Part shown: positions 8,559-17,132 of the stretch, in pieces | How the letters are laid out: each line of letters begins with the position of its first letter | How positions within the stretch are numbered: position 1 is the stretch's first letter | Source: Phycisphaeraceae bacterium | GTDB lineage: Bacteria > Planctomycetota > Phycisphaerae > Phycisphaerales > SM1A02 | DNA length: 64,000 nucleotides | Reading direction: 5' to 3' | NCBI GenBank assembly: GCA_004213555.1 | Contig: SHAP01000002.1 | Coordinates: forward strand, 1-64,000 | The notes under the pieces: generated by a model | The model's database searches: none | What the model was told of the DNA's origin: nothing | Seen by the model: the letters and a program-made list of their open reading frames with translations, nothing else | Program-made: the position numbers and the translations under genes

Positions 8559-9245
8559 ATGCCCCCCTTCATTCTCGGCAGAAAAGTTGGCATGACCCGC
8601 TACTACACCGAAGACGGAAAGAACATTCCTGTCACGGTGCTGCAAGTCGGTCCTTGCGTGGTGACCCAAGTGAAGACTTCGGAGTCTGATGGTTACTCCG
8701 CTGTCCAGTTTGCTTTTGAGGATGTGCGCCCCCGACTTTCGACCATGCCTCTCATTGGTCATGATGCGAAGGCCCAAACCGCCCCCAAGCGGCTCCACAA
8801 AGAGTTGCGTCTCGATGACGACGCGGCTGCTTCCGAGTTCGAGCTGGGTCAAACCGTGTTGGCCGATGTGTTCGCCGATGTGAAGTTCGTCGACGTCACC
8901 AGTTCCAGCAAAGGCAAGGGCTTTCAAGGCGGCATGAAGGCATGGGGTTTTAAAGGCAAGGAAGCGTCTCACGGCGTCGAGCGAAAGCACCGTTCACCGG
9001 GTTCAATCGGTGGTCACGGTTCGGAAGCTGGCAATTCTGGCGGCGTGAAGAAGGGCAAGCGAATGGCCCGTCGTCTTGGTGGATTCACCACCACCACCCG
9101 AAATTTGGACGTGGTCTCGGTGGATGCCGAGCGCGGCCTGCTTATTGTGAAGGGCACCGTCCCTGGCCCCAACCGCGGCATCGTGACCGTGCGTGAGGCC
9201 GTTCGTCTCAACCGGAGGAAGCAGACCACCGTCAAAGCCGGATGA
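8559..9245 (+). CDS. rplC: 50S ribosomal protein L3
   Basis: A 228-residue L3, an early assembly protein that reaches the peptidyl-transferase region through its central loop. The start LGRKVGMTR and the conserved KGFQGGMKAWGFKG and RKHRSPGSIG segments are seen. A GGAG lies about 7 bases before the ATG. The following spacer to rplD is 156 bases, long for this operon, and contains three inverted repeats. Confidence 0.97.
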   Translation: MPPFILGRKVGMTRYYTEDGKNIPVTVLQVGPCVVTQVKTSESDGYSAVQFAFEDVRPRLSTMPLIGHDAKAQTAPKRLHKELRLDDDAAASEFELGQTVLADVFADVKFVDVTSSSKGKGFQGGMKAWGFKGKEASHGVERKHRSPGSIGGHGSEAGNSGGVKKGKRMARRLGGFTTTTRNLDVVSVDAERGLLIVKGTVPGPNRGIVTVREAVRLNRRKQTTVKAG

Positions 9246-9401
9246 TCCGGTGGGTGAGGTAGGCCAATCTTGGAACCACCCCACCACGACAAGTCAGCAC
9301 AGGACCTAAGTCAACTTCTGCCCAACCACGCCGCCCGGCGGCAAACGGATTTGGGAGAACAAGGCACTGCGAGCAAGAACGCTCGCCAAGGCAAGGAAAC
9401 A
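9246..9401 (+). promoter_or_regulatory. structured rplC-rplD spacer
   Basis: No gene fits in this 156-base spacer. It holds the inverted repeats GGTGGG/CCCACC (9249-9254 with 9280-9285), GCCG/CGGC (9330-9342) and GCGAGC/GCTCGC (9369-9386). The last ends seven bases before the AAGGA ribosome binding site of rplD. Placement directly before the L4 gene makes translational control by L4 a reasonable guess, but nothing in the sequence proves it. Confidence 0.4.
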
Positions 9402-10067
9402 ATGATGGATCTCTCGATCTACAACCAATCCGGAACACAAGTGGGCACCATGCCCGTGGATGAGGCTTCCCTCGGCGGGGAAGTGCGTCCAGCCCTGCTC
9501 AAGCAGGCCTTCGTGATGTTCCACGCGAACACCCGCCAAGGCTCGGCTCGCACCAAAAGCCGTGGCATGGTGGAAGGCTCCACCCGCAAGCTCTACAAGC
9601 AAAAAGGCTCTGGCAACGCCCGCATGGGTGCGGCCCGTACCGTCATCCGCAAGGGTGGTGGCGTCGCTTTTGCCAAGACCCGAACCCGGGAAGATTTCCG
9701 ACAAACCATGCCCAAAAAGATGCGGCAGTTGGCCAACCGGAATGCCCTCCTCGCCAAGTTGGTGGACAACGAAGTCAAAGTGGTCGACTCACTTGATTTT
9801 GCGGCTCCCAAGACGGCTGAGTTCAAGCAGATGCTGGAGTCGGTCGGCGTTAACCGAACCTGCTTGGTGGCTTTGGCTCCAAGCGAGGAAAACGCCCGTC
9901 GGTCTGCTCGCAACTGCGATTCGGTCGACACCGTTCGCATTGATCAAATGAATGCCTTCGAAATGCTGAACCACCGCTTCGTGGTCATCAGCAAGGCAAC
10001 GCTCGAAGCATTCCTTGAAGGTCGTGCCTCAGAGCTTGCTCTTGGTGCCGCCAAGGAGGCTGTGTGA
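9402..10067 (+). CDS. rplD: 50S ribosomal protein L4
   Basis: A 221-residue L4, a 50S protein lining the exit tunnel and, in E. coli, the repressor of its own operon. The product opens MMDLSIYNQSGTQVG; ATG 9405 is as likely a start as 9402, since AAGGA at 9393-9397 lies 7 bases before it. The extended-loop region with GSARTKSRGMVEGSTRK and GSGNARMGAARTVIRKGG is conserved. A long upstream in-frame extension is rejected because it does not resemble L4. Its stop overlaps the start of rplW (TGATG). Confidence 0.96.
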   Translation: MMDLSIYNQSGTQVGTMPVDEASLGGEVRPALLKQAFVMFHANTRQGSARTKSRGMVEGSTRKLYKQKGSGNARMGAARTVIRKGGGVAFAKTRTREDFRQTMPKKMRQLANRNALLAKLVDNEVKVVDSLDFAAPKTAEFKQMLESVGVNRTCLVALAPSEENARRSARNCDSVDTVRIDQMNAFEMLNHRFVVISKATLEAFLEGRASELALGAAKEAV

Positions 10068-10345
10068 TGCAACACGAACAAGTCCTTCGTCGTCCCCTGG
10101 TGACCGAAAAGGCCACCAAGACCATTGAAGCCCAAAACGCTTACGCATTTGAGGTTGACCCCAAAGCCGACAAGCCGGCCATCAAAGCCGCCGTCGAAGC
10201 CATTTACAACGTGCGGGTCCTTCGCGTCACCACCCAAAATCGTAAGGGCGAAATGCGTCGCAACCGCTACGGTCACTTCCGCCAGGGTGTGATGAAGCGG
10301 GCCATCGTCACCGTACATCCCGAGGAGTCCATCGAGCTCTTCTGA
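10067..10345 (+). CDS. rplW: 50S ribosomal protein L23
   Basis: A 92-residue L23, which sits at the tunnel exit and docks trigger factor and SRP. The typical LRRPLVTEKATK start and the basic central loop are present. AAGGAGG ends 7 bases before ATG 10067, which favours this start over the GTG three bases earlier. It overlaps rplD by one base, so translation is probably coupled. Confidence 0.96.
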   Translation: MQHEQVLRRPLVTEKATKTIEAQNAYAFEVDPKADKPAIKAAVEAIYNVRVLRVTTQNRKGEMRRNRYGHFRQGVMKRAIVTVHPEESIELF

Positions 10346-10359
10346 GCCGGAGAAGTCCC

Positions 10360-11217
10360 ATGGCCATTCGCGTCTACAAACCGGTTACCAACGGCCGCCG
10401 CAACGCGTCGGTGAACCTCCACGAAGAGGTCACCCACGCCGGGCGTCCTGAGAAGAGTCTCGTCACGGCCCTGCCCAAGACGGGCGGTCGCAACCACCAC
10501 GGTGTGATTACCTGTCGTGGTCGTGGTGGCGGACACAAGCGTCTTTATCGCAAGATCGACTTCAATCGTCGCAAGGACGGCATCGATGCCGTGGTGAAGA
10601 CGATTGAATACGACCCCAATCGCACCTGCCACATTGCACTCGTTGAGTACGCCGATGGCGTCCGGCGGTACATCTTGGCTCCCAAGGATCTCAAGGTGGA
10701 CATGGTTGTCCGCAGCTCGATGGAAGCGATTGAGCCAGAAGTCGGCTGCACCATGCCCCTGAAGTTTGTTCCTTTGGGGATGACGGTGCACAACATTGAA
10801 TTTGAACCCCGTCGCGGTGGAAAGCTTTGCCGTTCGGCCGGTTCCGGTGCCCGGTTGACCAACCGAGAAGGCCGCTGGGCCACTCTGGTGCTGCCATCGG
10901 GTGAAATTCGTCAAGTCTCGGTGGAATGCCGAGCGACCATTGGTGAGGTCGGAAACTCCGATCACCAACATGTTGTTCTGGGTAAAGCCGGTCGTTCCCG
11001 TTGGCTCGGGCGTCGTCCCAAAGTCCGTGGTGTGGCCATGGACCACGACGCTCACCCGTTGGGTGGTGGTGAAGGCCGTTCCAAAGGTGGCCGTGAGCCG
11101 GTCTCCCGTTCTGGCACCAAGTCCAAAGGTGGCCGTACACGGATCAAGGGCAAGTGGACCGATGCCCGAATCCTTCGTCGTCGAAAGAGCAAGCGTTACG
11201 GCCAGTTGAAGGTCTGA
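10360..11217 (+). CDS. rplB: 50S ribosomal protein L2 with an unusual C-terminal loop
   Basis: A 285-residue L2, needed for subunit association and placed near the peptidyl-transferase centre. Overall similarity is clear (GRNHHGVITCRGRGGGHKR, GGKLCRSAGSGARL). The normally near-universal MNPVDHPHGGGEGR loop reads MDHDAHPLGGGEGR at residues 227-240. The His matching E. coli His229 (here 232) is kept, but Asp228 is Ala, the second His is Leu, and Asn-Pro-Val is Asp-His-Asp. The reading frame through the loop is unambiguous in the bases. Confidence 0.97.
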   Translation: MAIRVYKPVTNGRRNASVNLHEEVTHAGRPEKSLVTALPKTGGRNHHGVITCRGRGGGHKRLYRKIDFNRRKDGIDAVVKTIEYDPNRTCHIALVEYADGVRRYILAPKDLKVDMVVRSSMEAIEPEVGCTMPLKFVPLGMTVHNIEFEPRRGGKLCRSAGSGARLTNREGRWATLVLPSGEIRQVSVECRATIGEVGNSDHQHVVLGKAGRSRWLGRRPKVRGVAMDHDAHPLGGGEGRSKGGREPVSRSGTKSKGGRTRIKGKWTDARILRRRKSKRYGQLKV

Positions 11218-11229
11218 GGTACAAGCATC

Positions 11230-11511
11230 ATGAGTCGTTCTCTGAAAAAAGGCCCACATGTCGACTACAAGCTCTACCTCAAGGTGGAGAAGCAGGAGGC
11301 TGCTGGCGAAAACAAGCCCATCAAGACTTGGGCGCGAGCCTGCACCATCGTGCCGGAATTCATCGGTCGCACCTTTCAGGTGCACAACGGCCGTTCGTTC
11401 ATCGACGTCTATGTCACCGAAGACATGGTGGGACACAAACTCGGCGAGTTCTCACACACCCGCACGTTCCGTGGTCACACCAACAAGAAGGAGGGCCTGA
11501 AGGCACGTTGA
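11230..11511 (+). CDS. rpsS: 30S ribosomal protein S19
   Basis: A 93-residue S19, a 30S head protein that contacts S13 and the A-site finger. The [12 protein letters not shown] opening, [12 protein letters not shown] and the C-terminal [12 protein letters not shown] are hallmarks of the family. The gene lies between rplB and rplV in the standard order, with a 12-base gap to rplB. Confidence 0.97.
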   Translation: MSRSLKKGPHVDYKLYLKVEKQEAAGENKPIKTWARACTIVPEFIGRTFQVHNGRSFIDVYVTEDMVGHKLGEFSHTRTFRGHTNKKEGLKAR

Positions 11512-11534
11512 TCGTGCTGAGAGGTTGATCCCCT

Positions 11535-11888
11535 ATGAGTTTCCGAGCGACCCACCGAAATGCCCGTATCGCACCGCGTAAAGCACGCTTGGTGGCTGAC
11601 ATGATCCGAGGCATGAACGCCGCTGAGGCCCTTGTGGCCCTCGAATTCAGCCCGCAGCGTGCTGCGTGGTATTACAAAAGTGTTCTCAAAAGCGCGATGG
11701 CAAACGCAGAAGAGCAGGATGCAGATTCATCCCGCCTCGAAGTGTTTGAAGTTCGCGTTGACGAAGGCCCGACCATGAAGCGCATCCACCCCAAGGATCG
11801 CGGTCGCGCCCACCCCATTAAAAAGCGCACGAGTCACCTGCATCTCGTGCTTGCCGAGCCGGTCACTGTTCCGGTTGAGGAGGCCTGA
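11535..11888 (+). CDS. rplV: 50S ribosomal protein L22
   Basis: A 117-residue L22, whose beta-hairpin lines the exit tunnel. The product starts with RATHRNARIAPRKARLVADM and ends with the conserved RAHPIKKRTSHLHLVL. A GAGAGG lies about 10 bases before the ATG. It is 3 bases from rpsC. Confidence 0.96.
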   Translation: MSFRATHRNARIAPRKARLVADMIRGMNAAEALVALEFSPQRAAWYYKSVLKSAMANAEEQDADSSRLEVFEVRVDEGPTMKRIHPKDRGRAHPIKKRTSHLHLVLAEPVTVPVEEA

Positions 11889-11891
11889 TCC

Positions 11892-12593
11892 ATGGGACAG
11901 AAGACCCATCCCTTCGGATTCCGCGTTGGCATCACCGAGACCCACAAATCTCGCTGGTACGCCCCCAAGGCGCTCTTTGCCGAGCTCTTGGTTGAGGACT
12001 ACAAGATTCGGAAGTTCCTCGATCGCCGATTGAACCGAACCCCTCCTTTCGCCGCGGTCGCCGACATCGTGATCGAGCGGACCCGTGAGGAACTGACGGT
12101 CATCTTGAAGACGGCCCGCCCTGGTTTGGTCATCGGGCCAAAGGGCGTCGAAATCGAGAAGCTCCAGCGTGATCTCCAGGCCATCACTGGTCGAAAAGTC
12201 GCGGTGAAGATCGTCGAAATTCGCAACCCCGACTGCAACGCTTGGTTGCTCGCCGAGTCCATCTCGGAGCAGTTGAAGAAGCGGGCGAACTACCGTCGCT
12301 TGCTCAAGCAACGTTGCGAGGGGGCCATGCAAAATGGTGCCAAGGGTGTCCGGATCCGTGTGTCCGGTCGACTCGGTGGTGCCGAAATGTCTCGGGTGTT
12401 TGCCACCCGTTTGGGATCCATTCCGTTGTCCACTTTGCAGGCCAATGTTGACTACGCCTCGATTCACTGCCGCACCACGTACGGCGTGCTTGGAATCAAG
12501 GTGTGGATTTACAAAGGCATGTTCGAAGACGGCGTGGATGAAATTGAATCAAGTGCTGCCGGTGGCCGGGCTCGTGCCCGGGGCCGTCGCTGA
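11892..12593 (+). CDS. rpsC: 30S ribosomal protein S3
   Basis: A 233-residue S3, part of the mRNA entry channel and its helicase activity. It opens GQKTHPFGFRVGITETHKSR, contains the KH domain core RPGLVIGPKGVEIEKL near residue 77 and the C-terminal GRLGGAEMSR. The tail is rich in Ala, Gly and Arg. Position after rplV is standard. Confidence 0.97.
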   Translation: MGQKTHPFGFRVGITETHKSRWYAPKALFAELLVEDYKIRKFLDRRLNRTPPFAAVADIVIERTREELTVILKTARPGLVIGPKGVEIEKLQRDLQAITGRKVAVKIVEIRNPDCNAWLLAESISEQLKKRANYRRLLKQRCEGAMQNGAKGVRIRVSGRLGGAEMSRVFATRLGSIPLSTLQANVDYASIHCRTTYGVLGIKVWIYKGMFEDGVDEIESSAAGGRARARGRR

Positions 12594-12621
12594 GCAAACG
12601 GAATAGGACAGGAGCAAAGCC

Positions 12622-13041
12622 ATGCCACGTATGCCAAAGCGACTGAAGTTCCGCAAGCAAATGCGGGGTGTCATGCGCGGGAACGCCACCCGCGGCAACT
12701 ATGTCGCCTTCGGAGAATTTGGTCTGCAATCGTTGGACACCCACTGGGTCTCCGCCCGTCAGATCGAATCTGCCCGTATTGCCTGCCAGCACTTCTTGAA
12801 GCGTCAAGGTCAGATCTTTATCCGGATCTTCCCCGACAAGCCAATTTCCAAGAAGCCTTTGGAAACCCGCATGGGTAAAGGAAAGGCAGAAACCGATTTC
12901 TGGGCCGCCCGTGTGCTGCCTGGCACCATTCTTTTTGAACTCAAAGGTGTCGAAGAGAGTCTCGCCAAGCAGGCGATGGCTCGAATGGCCGCCAAGATGC
13001 CCGTGCGTTGCCGCTTCGTCGGTCGCCGGTTGGAACCGTAA
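12622..13041 (+). CDS. rplP: 50S ribosomal protein L16
   Basis: A 139-residue L16, which binds near the A- and P-site tRNAs. It starts MPRMPKRLKFRKQMRG and has the family segments GRKVEP-like spacing, RIFPDKPISKKPLETRMGKG and the conserved C-terminal AKMPVRCRFV. A GGAG lies upstream at a normal distance. Confidence 0.96.
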   Translation: MPRMPKRLKFRKQMRGVMRGNATRGNYVAFGEFGLQSLDTHWVSARQIESARIACQHFLKRQGQIFIRIFPDKPISKKPLETRMGKGKAETDFWAARVLPGTILFELKGVEESLAKQAMARMAAKMPVRCRFVGRRLEP

Positions 13042-13056
13042 GAAAGGACGTATGAG

Positions 13057-13266
13057 ATGTTGATGAGCGATATCCGACGTCTGGATGACGAACAATTGAA
13101 GTTGGAGGCCGACAGCCTCCGGCGCAAACTTTTTGAGATGCGGAGCCAGAAAGCCACCGCAAAAATCGAGGACACCAGTGTGACGCGGCAAACACGCCGT
13201 GATCTCGCTCGCGTCGAAACCGAGCGTACTGTCCGTCGGGCCCGTCCCCTGACTGAGGCTGAGTGA
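13057..13266 (+). CDS. rpmC: 50S ribosomal protein L29
   Basis: A 69-residue L29, a small two-helix protein at the tunnel exit. The LDDEQLKLEADSLRRKLFEM segment and the C-terminal RRDLARVETERT match the family. AAAGGA lies 8 bases before ATG 13057; the second ATG at 13063 is a less likely start. The C-terminus carries a short extension. Confidence 0.93.
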   Translation: MLMSDIRRLDDEQLKLEADSLRRKLFEMRSQKATAKIEDTSVTRQTRRDLARVETERTVRRARPLTEAE

Positions 13267-13279
13267 GGAGCTCTGATCA

Positions 13280-13552
13280 TTGGGTAAGCAAAGCACTGTT
13301 CTGATTCCCGAGAAGTCCCCGCGTCGGGTCGGCATCGTCGAAAGCGATGCGCGTGACAAGACCCGCAAAGTGGTGGTCCAGTGGGCTGTTCGTCACCCGA
13401 AGTACGGCAAGTACGTTCGGCAACGCACCGTCCTCCATGTCCACGATGCGGAAAACGAATCTCGTTTGGGTGACACCGTTGAGGTGGCCGAATGCCGCCC
13501 CATTTCCAAGACCAAGACCTGGGCGCTTGTCCGCGTGATGCGAAAGGCCTGA
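13280..13552 (+). CDS. rpsQ: 30S ribosomal protein S17
   Basis: A 90-residue S17, an OB-fold primary 16S rRNA binder. The start is a TTG at 13280 with GAGGAG about 9 bases upstream; no ATG is available at the right place. [17 protein letters not shown], the [16 protein letters not shown] region and [13 protein letters not shown] are family features. The TTG start is unusual for a highly expressed ribosomal gene. Confidence 0.94.
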   Translation: MGKQSTVLIPEKSPRRVGIVESDARDKTRKVVVQWAVRHPKYGKYVRQRTVLHVHDAENESRLGDTVEVAECRPISKTKTWALVRVMRKA

Positions 13553-13556
13553 TGCC

Positions 13557-13943
13557 ATGATCCAAAATGAATCCCGGCTTGAAGTGGCCGACAACTCAGG
13601 TGCTCGCGTGGTCATGGTCATTGGTGTGTACGGCGGATCCACCGCCCGCGCCCGCTCAACCCGCAAAACCGCTGGTGTGGGCGACCGCATCAAGTGCACG
13701 GTCAAGAAATGCCTGCCCAACTCCGACGTCAAGGCGGGGGACCTGGTGACCGCGGTTGTGGTTCGATCCAAGTATCCCGTTCGTCGTGATGACGGTTCTT
13801 ACGTCCGCTTCGATTCGAATGCGTGCGTCCTCGTTAAAGCAGATGGCAACCCCGTCGGCACCCGGATCTTCGGTGCCGTGGCCCGGGAGCTTCGCTTCAA
13901 GGATTACATGAAGATCGTGTCCCTCGCTTCGGAGGTGGTCTGA
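13557..13943 (+). CDS. rplN: 50S ribosomal protein L14
   Basis: A 128-residue L14, located at the subunit interface and the binding site of RsfS. The [17 protein letters not shown] opening and the C-terminal [13 protein letters not shown] are typical. It carries a slightly longer central loop ([19 protein letters not shown]). Its stop overlaps the rplX start by one base (TGATG). Confidence 0.97.
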   Translation: MIQNESRLEVADNSGARVVMVIGVYGGSTARARSTRKTAGVGDRIKCTVKKCLPNSDVKAGDLVTAVVVRSKYPVRRDDGSYVRFDSNACVLVKADGNPVGTRIFGAVARELRFKDYMKIVSLASEVV

Positions 13944-14275
13944 TGCCACGCCATATCGTGAAGGGTGACACCGTGATCGTGACTTCTGGCAGTGCCAAGG
14001 GCTCTGTTGGCGAAGTCATTCGCGTCCTCCCCGATGAGGACCGCGTTGTGGTCTCCGGTGTCAATGTTCGGAACAAGCGTATTCCACGTTCGCAGCAGAA
14101 CCCTCAGGGTGGCTCGATCCGTGCCGAAGCGCCGATCCATATCTCAAATGTCAGCCCCGTGGTCGACGGCAAGCCCAGCCGCGTCCGGTTTGAGTCTCGG
14201 GACGACGGCAGTAAAGTTCGCCTCGCCGCCCGCGATGGCTCGGTGCTGCACGAACTCAAGAAGGCCCGTGACTGA
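13943..14275 (+). CDS. rplX: 50S ribosomal protein L24
   Basis: A 110-residue L24, an assembly initiator of the 50S subunit. The KOW motif region KGDTVIVTSGSAKGSVGEV lies at residues 6-24, followed by NVRNKRIPRSQQNPQGG. Overlap of the start with the rplN stop suggests coupled translation. Confidence 0.96.
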   Translation: MPRHIVKGDTVIVTSGSAKGSVGEVIRVLPDEDRVVVSGVNVRNKRIPRSQQNPQGGSIRAEAPIHISNVSPVVDGKPSRVRFESRDDGSKVRLAARDGSVLHELKKARD

Positions 14276-14286
14276 GGATCCTCCCC

Positions 14287-14889
14287 ATGAGTGAAGCCAC
14301 CGCAACCCAAGCCGCACCAACCGCACGTCTGCAACAGATGTTCGAAGAGAACGTGGTCCCCAAGCTCGCATCTGAGAAGGGTCTCACCAACCCCCTGTCA
14401 CAGCCACGGATCGTCAAAGCCGTGGTCAACGTCGGGGTCGGTCGGTTGCTTGAGAATCAGAAGCTCAAGCAAGACCACGCTGAAGTCATCACTGAAACCT
14501 TGACCGTGATTTCCGGCCAAAAGCCCATCATGATCAAAGCCAAGAAGTCCGTCTCGAACTTTAAGGTTCGTGAAGGTGCACCCTCGGCGTTCATGGTCAC
14601 CATGCGTCGTTATCGCATGTGGTCCTTCTTGGATCGACTGATGAACCTCGCCATGCCACGTATCAAAGACTTCCGTGGGGTCTCCCCCAAGTCCTTTGAT
14701 GCTTCTGGTTCCTACTCTTTCGGTTTGACCGAACAAGCAGTTTGGCCAGAAGTGGACATGACCAAATCGTCCTTTATTCACGGCATGCACATCAACATTG
14801 TGTTTGCCCGTTCTAATCCCGAGCTGAGCCATTACGTGCTCAGTGAACTCGGCTTCCCCTTCGCCAAGCCGGAATCCAGCAAGAAGTAA
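14287..14889 (+). CDS. rplE: 50S ribosomal protein L5
   Basis: A 200-residue L5, which binds 5S rRNA in the central protuberance. Family segments include [34 protein letters not shown] and [18 protein letters not shown]. The N-terminus has about 15 extra residues rich in Ala, Thr and Gln relative to common L5 proteins. A GAGGATCCTC palindrome spans the ribosome binding site. Confidence 0.96.
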   Translation: MSEATATQAAPTARLQQMFEENVVPKLASEKGLTNPLSQPRIVKAVVNVGVGRLLENQKLKQDHAEVITETLTVISGQKPIMIKAKKSVSNFKVREGAPSAFMVTMRRYRMWSFLDRLMNLAMPRIKDFRGVSPKSFDASGSYSFGLTEQAVWPEVDMTKSSFIHGMHINIVFARSNPELSHYVLSELGFPFAKPESSKK

Positions 14890-14926
14890 GAAACCGCTGA
14901 TCCGGCCTCGCCGGAAAGGAATGCCC

Positions 14927-15112
14927 ATGGCCAGCAAACGCGTCTTTGCCCGCATGAACAAACCACCCAAGTTCTCCTCCCGTCGCCAAAGTCGGTGTCA
15001 AATCACCGGCCGCGCCCGTGGGGTCTATCGCAAGTTTGGCGTCAGCCGCATCGTCCTTCGGGAACTTGCCCTCAAGGGCATGATTCCTGGCATGCGGAAG
15101 GCCAGTTGGTGA
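14927..15112 (+). CDS. rpsN: 30S ribosomal protein S14, short zinc-free form
   Basis: A 61-residue S14 of the short (type Z) length, starting at ATG 14927 with GGAAAGGA ending 6 bases upstream. [28 protein letters not shown] and the C-terminal GMRKASW give the identity. In zinc-binding S14 the ligands are Cys 24, 27, 40 and 43; here only Cys24 remains, with Thr27, Ser40 and Val43. The protein therefore has the short length of the zinc form but cannot form the usual Cys4 site. Confidence 0.95.
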   Translation: MASKRVFARMNKPPKFSSRRQSRCQITGRARGVYRKFGVSRIVLRELALKGMIPGMRKASW

Positions 15113-15130
15113 TCTCTGGAGCGAATTGAT

Positions 15131-15529
15131 ATGTCCCAACAAGACACCACCTCTGATCTCCTCACCCGCGTTCGCAACGCGGTCCGTAACCGTGCTCCCA
15201 AGGTTCGCTGCTTGAACAACAAGCTCAACCGAGGTGTATGCGATGTGTTGCGTGACGAGGGCTACATCGAGTCTTACGACGTTGTCGAAGATGGGCGTCA
15301 AGGCCTGATCGACATCTCGCTCCGCTACGGCAGCCGTGGCGAGCCCGTCATTACCCGTATCGATCGCGTCTCCCGCCCCGGGCGCCGCGTTTACCGCGGT
15401 GCCTCTGACCTGCCACGTCCTTTGGCTGGCCTGGGCATCTGCATTGTTTCCACCAGTCGTGGTGTGCTTTCTGATCGAATCTGCCGTGAGCAGAAAGTCG
15501 GCGGAGAGCTCGTCGCCATTGTCCAGTAA
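15131..15529 (+). CDS. rpsH: 30S ribosomal protein S8
   Basis: A 132-residue S8, a primary 16S rRNA binder and, in E. coli, the repressor of the spc operon. It starts with DTTSDLLTRVRNAVRN and ends with the conserved region TSRGVLSDRICREQKVGGEL. A GGAG lies about 10 bases before the ATG. Confidence 0.96.
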   Translation: MSQQDTTSDLLTRVRNAVRNRAPKVRCLNNKLNRGVCDVLRDEGYIESYDVVEDGRQGLIDISLRYGSRGEPVITRIDRVSRPGRRVYRGASDLPRPLAGLGICIVSTSRGVLSDRICREQKVGGELVAIVQ

Positions 15530-15551
15530 TCCGAACGTCGAGGAAGCCACG

Positions 15552-16106
15552 ATGAGTCGTATTGGAACCAAACCTGTCCCCGTCCCTGGCAACGTCAAAG
15601 TTGCAGTTGACACCGGATCCTGCACCATCAAGGTGGAAGGGCCCAAGGGCAAACTCGAGTTCGTGCACCACGCCGATGTGAGTGTGAACTACGCCGAGGC
15701 CGACAACCAAGTGGTCTGCTCCATCCCTGAAGATCGTCGAGACCAAGGTCGTGACAAGGCTCTTTGGGGCACCACCCGCGCTCGAATCGCTTGCATGGTT
15801 CAGGGCGTGGTTGATGGCTACGAAAAGAAATTGCAAGTCATTGGCGTGGGTTGGAATGCCCAAGCTCAAGGCAAGACTTTGCGTTTGAATGTTGGATACT
15901 GTCACCCCGTTGATCTTCAAGCCCCCGAAGGCGTTGAGTTCAAAGTGGATGGCGAATTTGTCAGCATCTCCGGCCCCGACAAGGAGCAGGTGGGACAGTT
16001 CGCCGCGGTGGTTCGTTCCAAGCGTCCGCCCGAGCCTTACAAAGGCAAAGGCATCCGTTACGTCGACGAATATGTCATCCGCAAGGTTGGCAAGTCAATG
16101 GGCTGA
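15552..16106 (+). CDS. rplF: 50S ribosomal protein L6
   Basis: A 184-residue L6, near the GTPase-associated centre. The start at ATG 15552 gives [17 protein letters not shown], the canonical opening; a longer upstream frame merely overlaps rpsH and is rejected. The C-terminal signature [20 protein letters not shown] and [12 protein letters not shown] is intact. Confidence 0.97.
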   Translation: MSRIGTKPVPVPGNVKVAVDTGSCTIKVEGPKGKLEFVHHADVSVNYAEADNQVVCSIPEDRRDQGRDKALWGTTRARIACMVQGVVDGYEKKLQVIGVGWNAQAQGKTLRLNVGYCHPVDLQAPEGVEFKVDGEFVSISGPDKEQVGQFAAVVRSKRPPEPYKGKGIRYVDEYVIRKVGKSMG

Positions 16107-16123
16107 GCCCAAGGAAGCTTTTT

Positions 16124-16486
16124 ATGGATCGCATCAAGCTCCGAAAGCACAGTCGCGACCGTCGCCGTCGCGGTATTCAGCGTCGCATCCGCGGCAGCGC
16201 CGCTCGGCCTCGCCTCGCGGTGTTCCGCAGCAGCAAACACATCTACGCCCAGGTCGTCGATGACCTCACCGGGCGTACCATCGCCGCCGCCTCCACTGTC
16301 GAGAAGGGTCTCGACCGTGCTGCCGGTGGAAACGTCTCTGCCGCTTCTGAAGTGGGCCGTCGGCTTGCCGACCGGGCCAAAGAAGCTGGCGTCTCCGCTG
16401 TGGTCTTTGACCGTGGCGGCTTCCTGTACCACGGCCGTGTGAAGGCCGTTGCCGAAGGCGCCCGCGAGGGCGGCCTGCAGTTCTGA
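16124..16486 (+). CDS. rplR: 50S ribosomal protein L18
   Basis: A 120-residue L18, which binds 5S rRNA with L5. The basic N-terminus, [20 protein letters not shown] and the C-terminal [26 protein letters not shown] are diagnostic. It sits in the normal place between rplF and rpsE. Confidence 0.97.
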   Translation: MDRIKLRKHSRDRRRRGIQRRIRGSAARPRLAVFRSSKHIYAQVVDDLTGRTIAAASTVEKGLDRAAGGNVSAASEVGRRLADRAKEAGVSAVVFDRGGFLYHGRVKAVAEGAREGGLQF

Positions 16487-16501
16487 TCGGAGCACCGGCC
16501 A

Positions 16502-17110
16502 ATGTCTGAACGTCTTGACGAATCCGGTATCGAGTCCACCACGGTCTCCATCATGCGTACCAGCGCCACTGTCAAAGGTGGTCGACGATTCTCCTTCGCG
16601 GCCTTGGTCGTGGTGGGGGACCGGCAGGGCAGCATTGGTTTGGGGCACCAGAAGTCTGGTCAGGTACCCCAAGCCATCGAAAAGAGCCAACGAGAAGCCA
16701 AGCGGAAGTTGCGGAAGTACCCCACCACGGGTTCAACCATTCCTCACGCCGTGGAAGGTCGATTTGGTGCCTGTAAAGTTCTGCTTCTGCCTGCATCTCC
16801 AGGTACTGGGGTTGTGGCTGGTGCAGCCGTTCGCGCCCCATTGGAAATGCTTGGCATTCGTGACTGCATGACCAAGTGTCACGGCTCAACCAACACATTG
16901 AATATTGTGAAAGCCGTGTTTGATGGCCTCGAGCAATTGAAGAGCCGCGAAGAGATCGAAGCGGCCCGTGGCCGAACCCTCGGTCACTCTGACACCGAAA
17001 TTCAACAGAAGTTGGACAAGCCTGCTCCGGTCTCAACCGAAGGCGACGCCGACGCTGAAACCGCCGAAGCCCCGGCTGAGGCTGCCGCCAATGAGGCCAC
17101 CGCGTCCTGA
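16502..17110 (+). CDS. rpsE: 30S ribosomal protein S5 with acidic tail
   Basis: A 202-residue S5, important for decoding fidelity. The double-stranded RNA-binding region RRFSFAALVVVGDRQGSIG and the C-terminal PLEMLGIRDCMTKCHGSTN are conserved. After about residue 165 comes a non-conserved tail rich in Ala, Glu and Asp, longer than in most bacteria. The L30 gene (rpmD), which usually follows, is absent. Confidence 0.96.
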   Translation: MSERLDESGIESTTVSIMRTSATVKGGRRFSFAALVVVGDRQGSIGLGHQKSGQVPQAIEKSQREAKRKLRKYPTTGSTIPHAVEGRFGACKVLLLPASPGTGVVAGAAVRAPLEMLGIRDCMTKCHGSTNTLNIVKAVFDGLEQLKSREEIEAARGRTLGHSDTEIQQKLDKPAPVSTEGDADAETAEAPAEAAANEATAS

Positions 17111-17132
17111 GGACGAGTGAAGGATCTTTGCC

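Noticed and set aside
10273-11436. Long open frame on the minus strand across rplW, rplB and rpsS.
   Set aside because: It is antisense to highly conserved ribosomal genes and its product has no domain; codon bias of the sense genes explains it.
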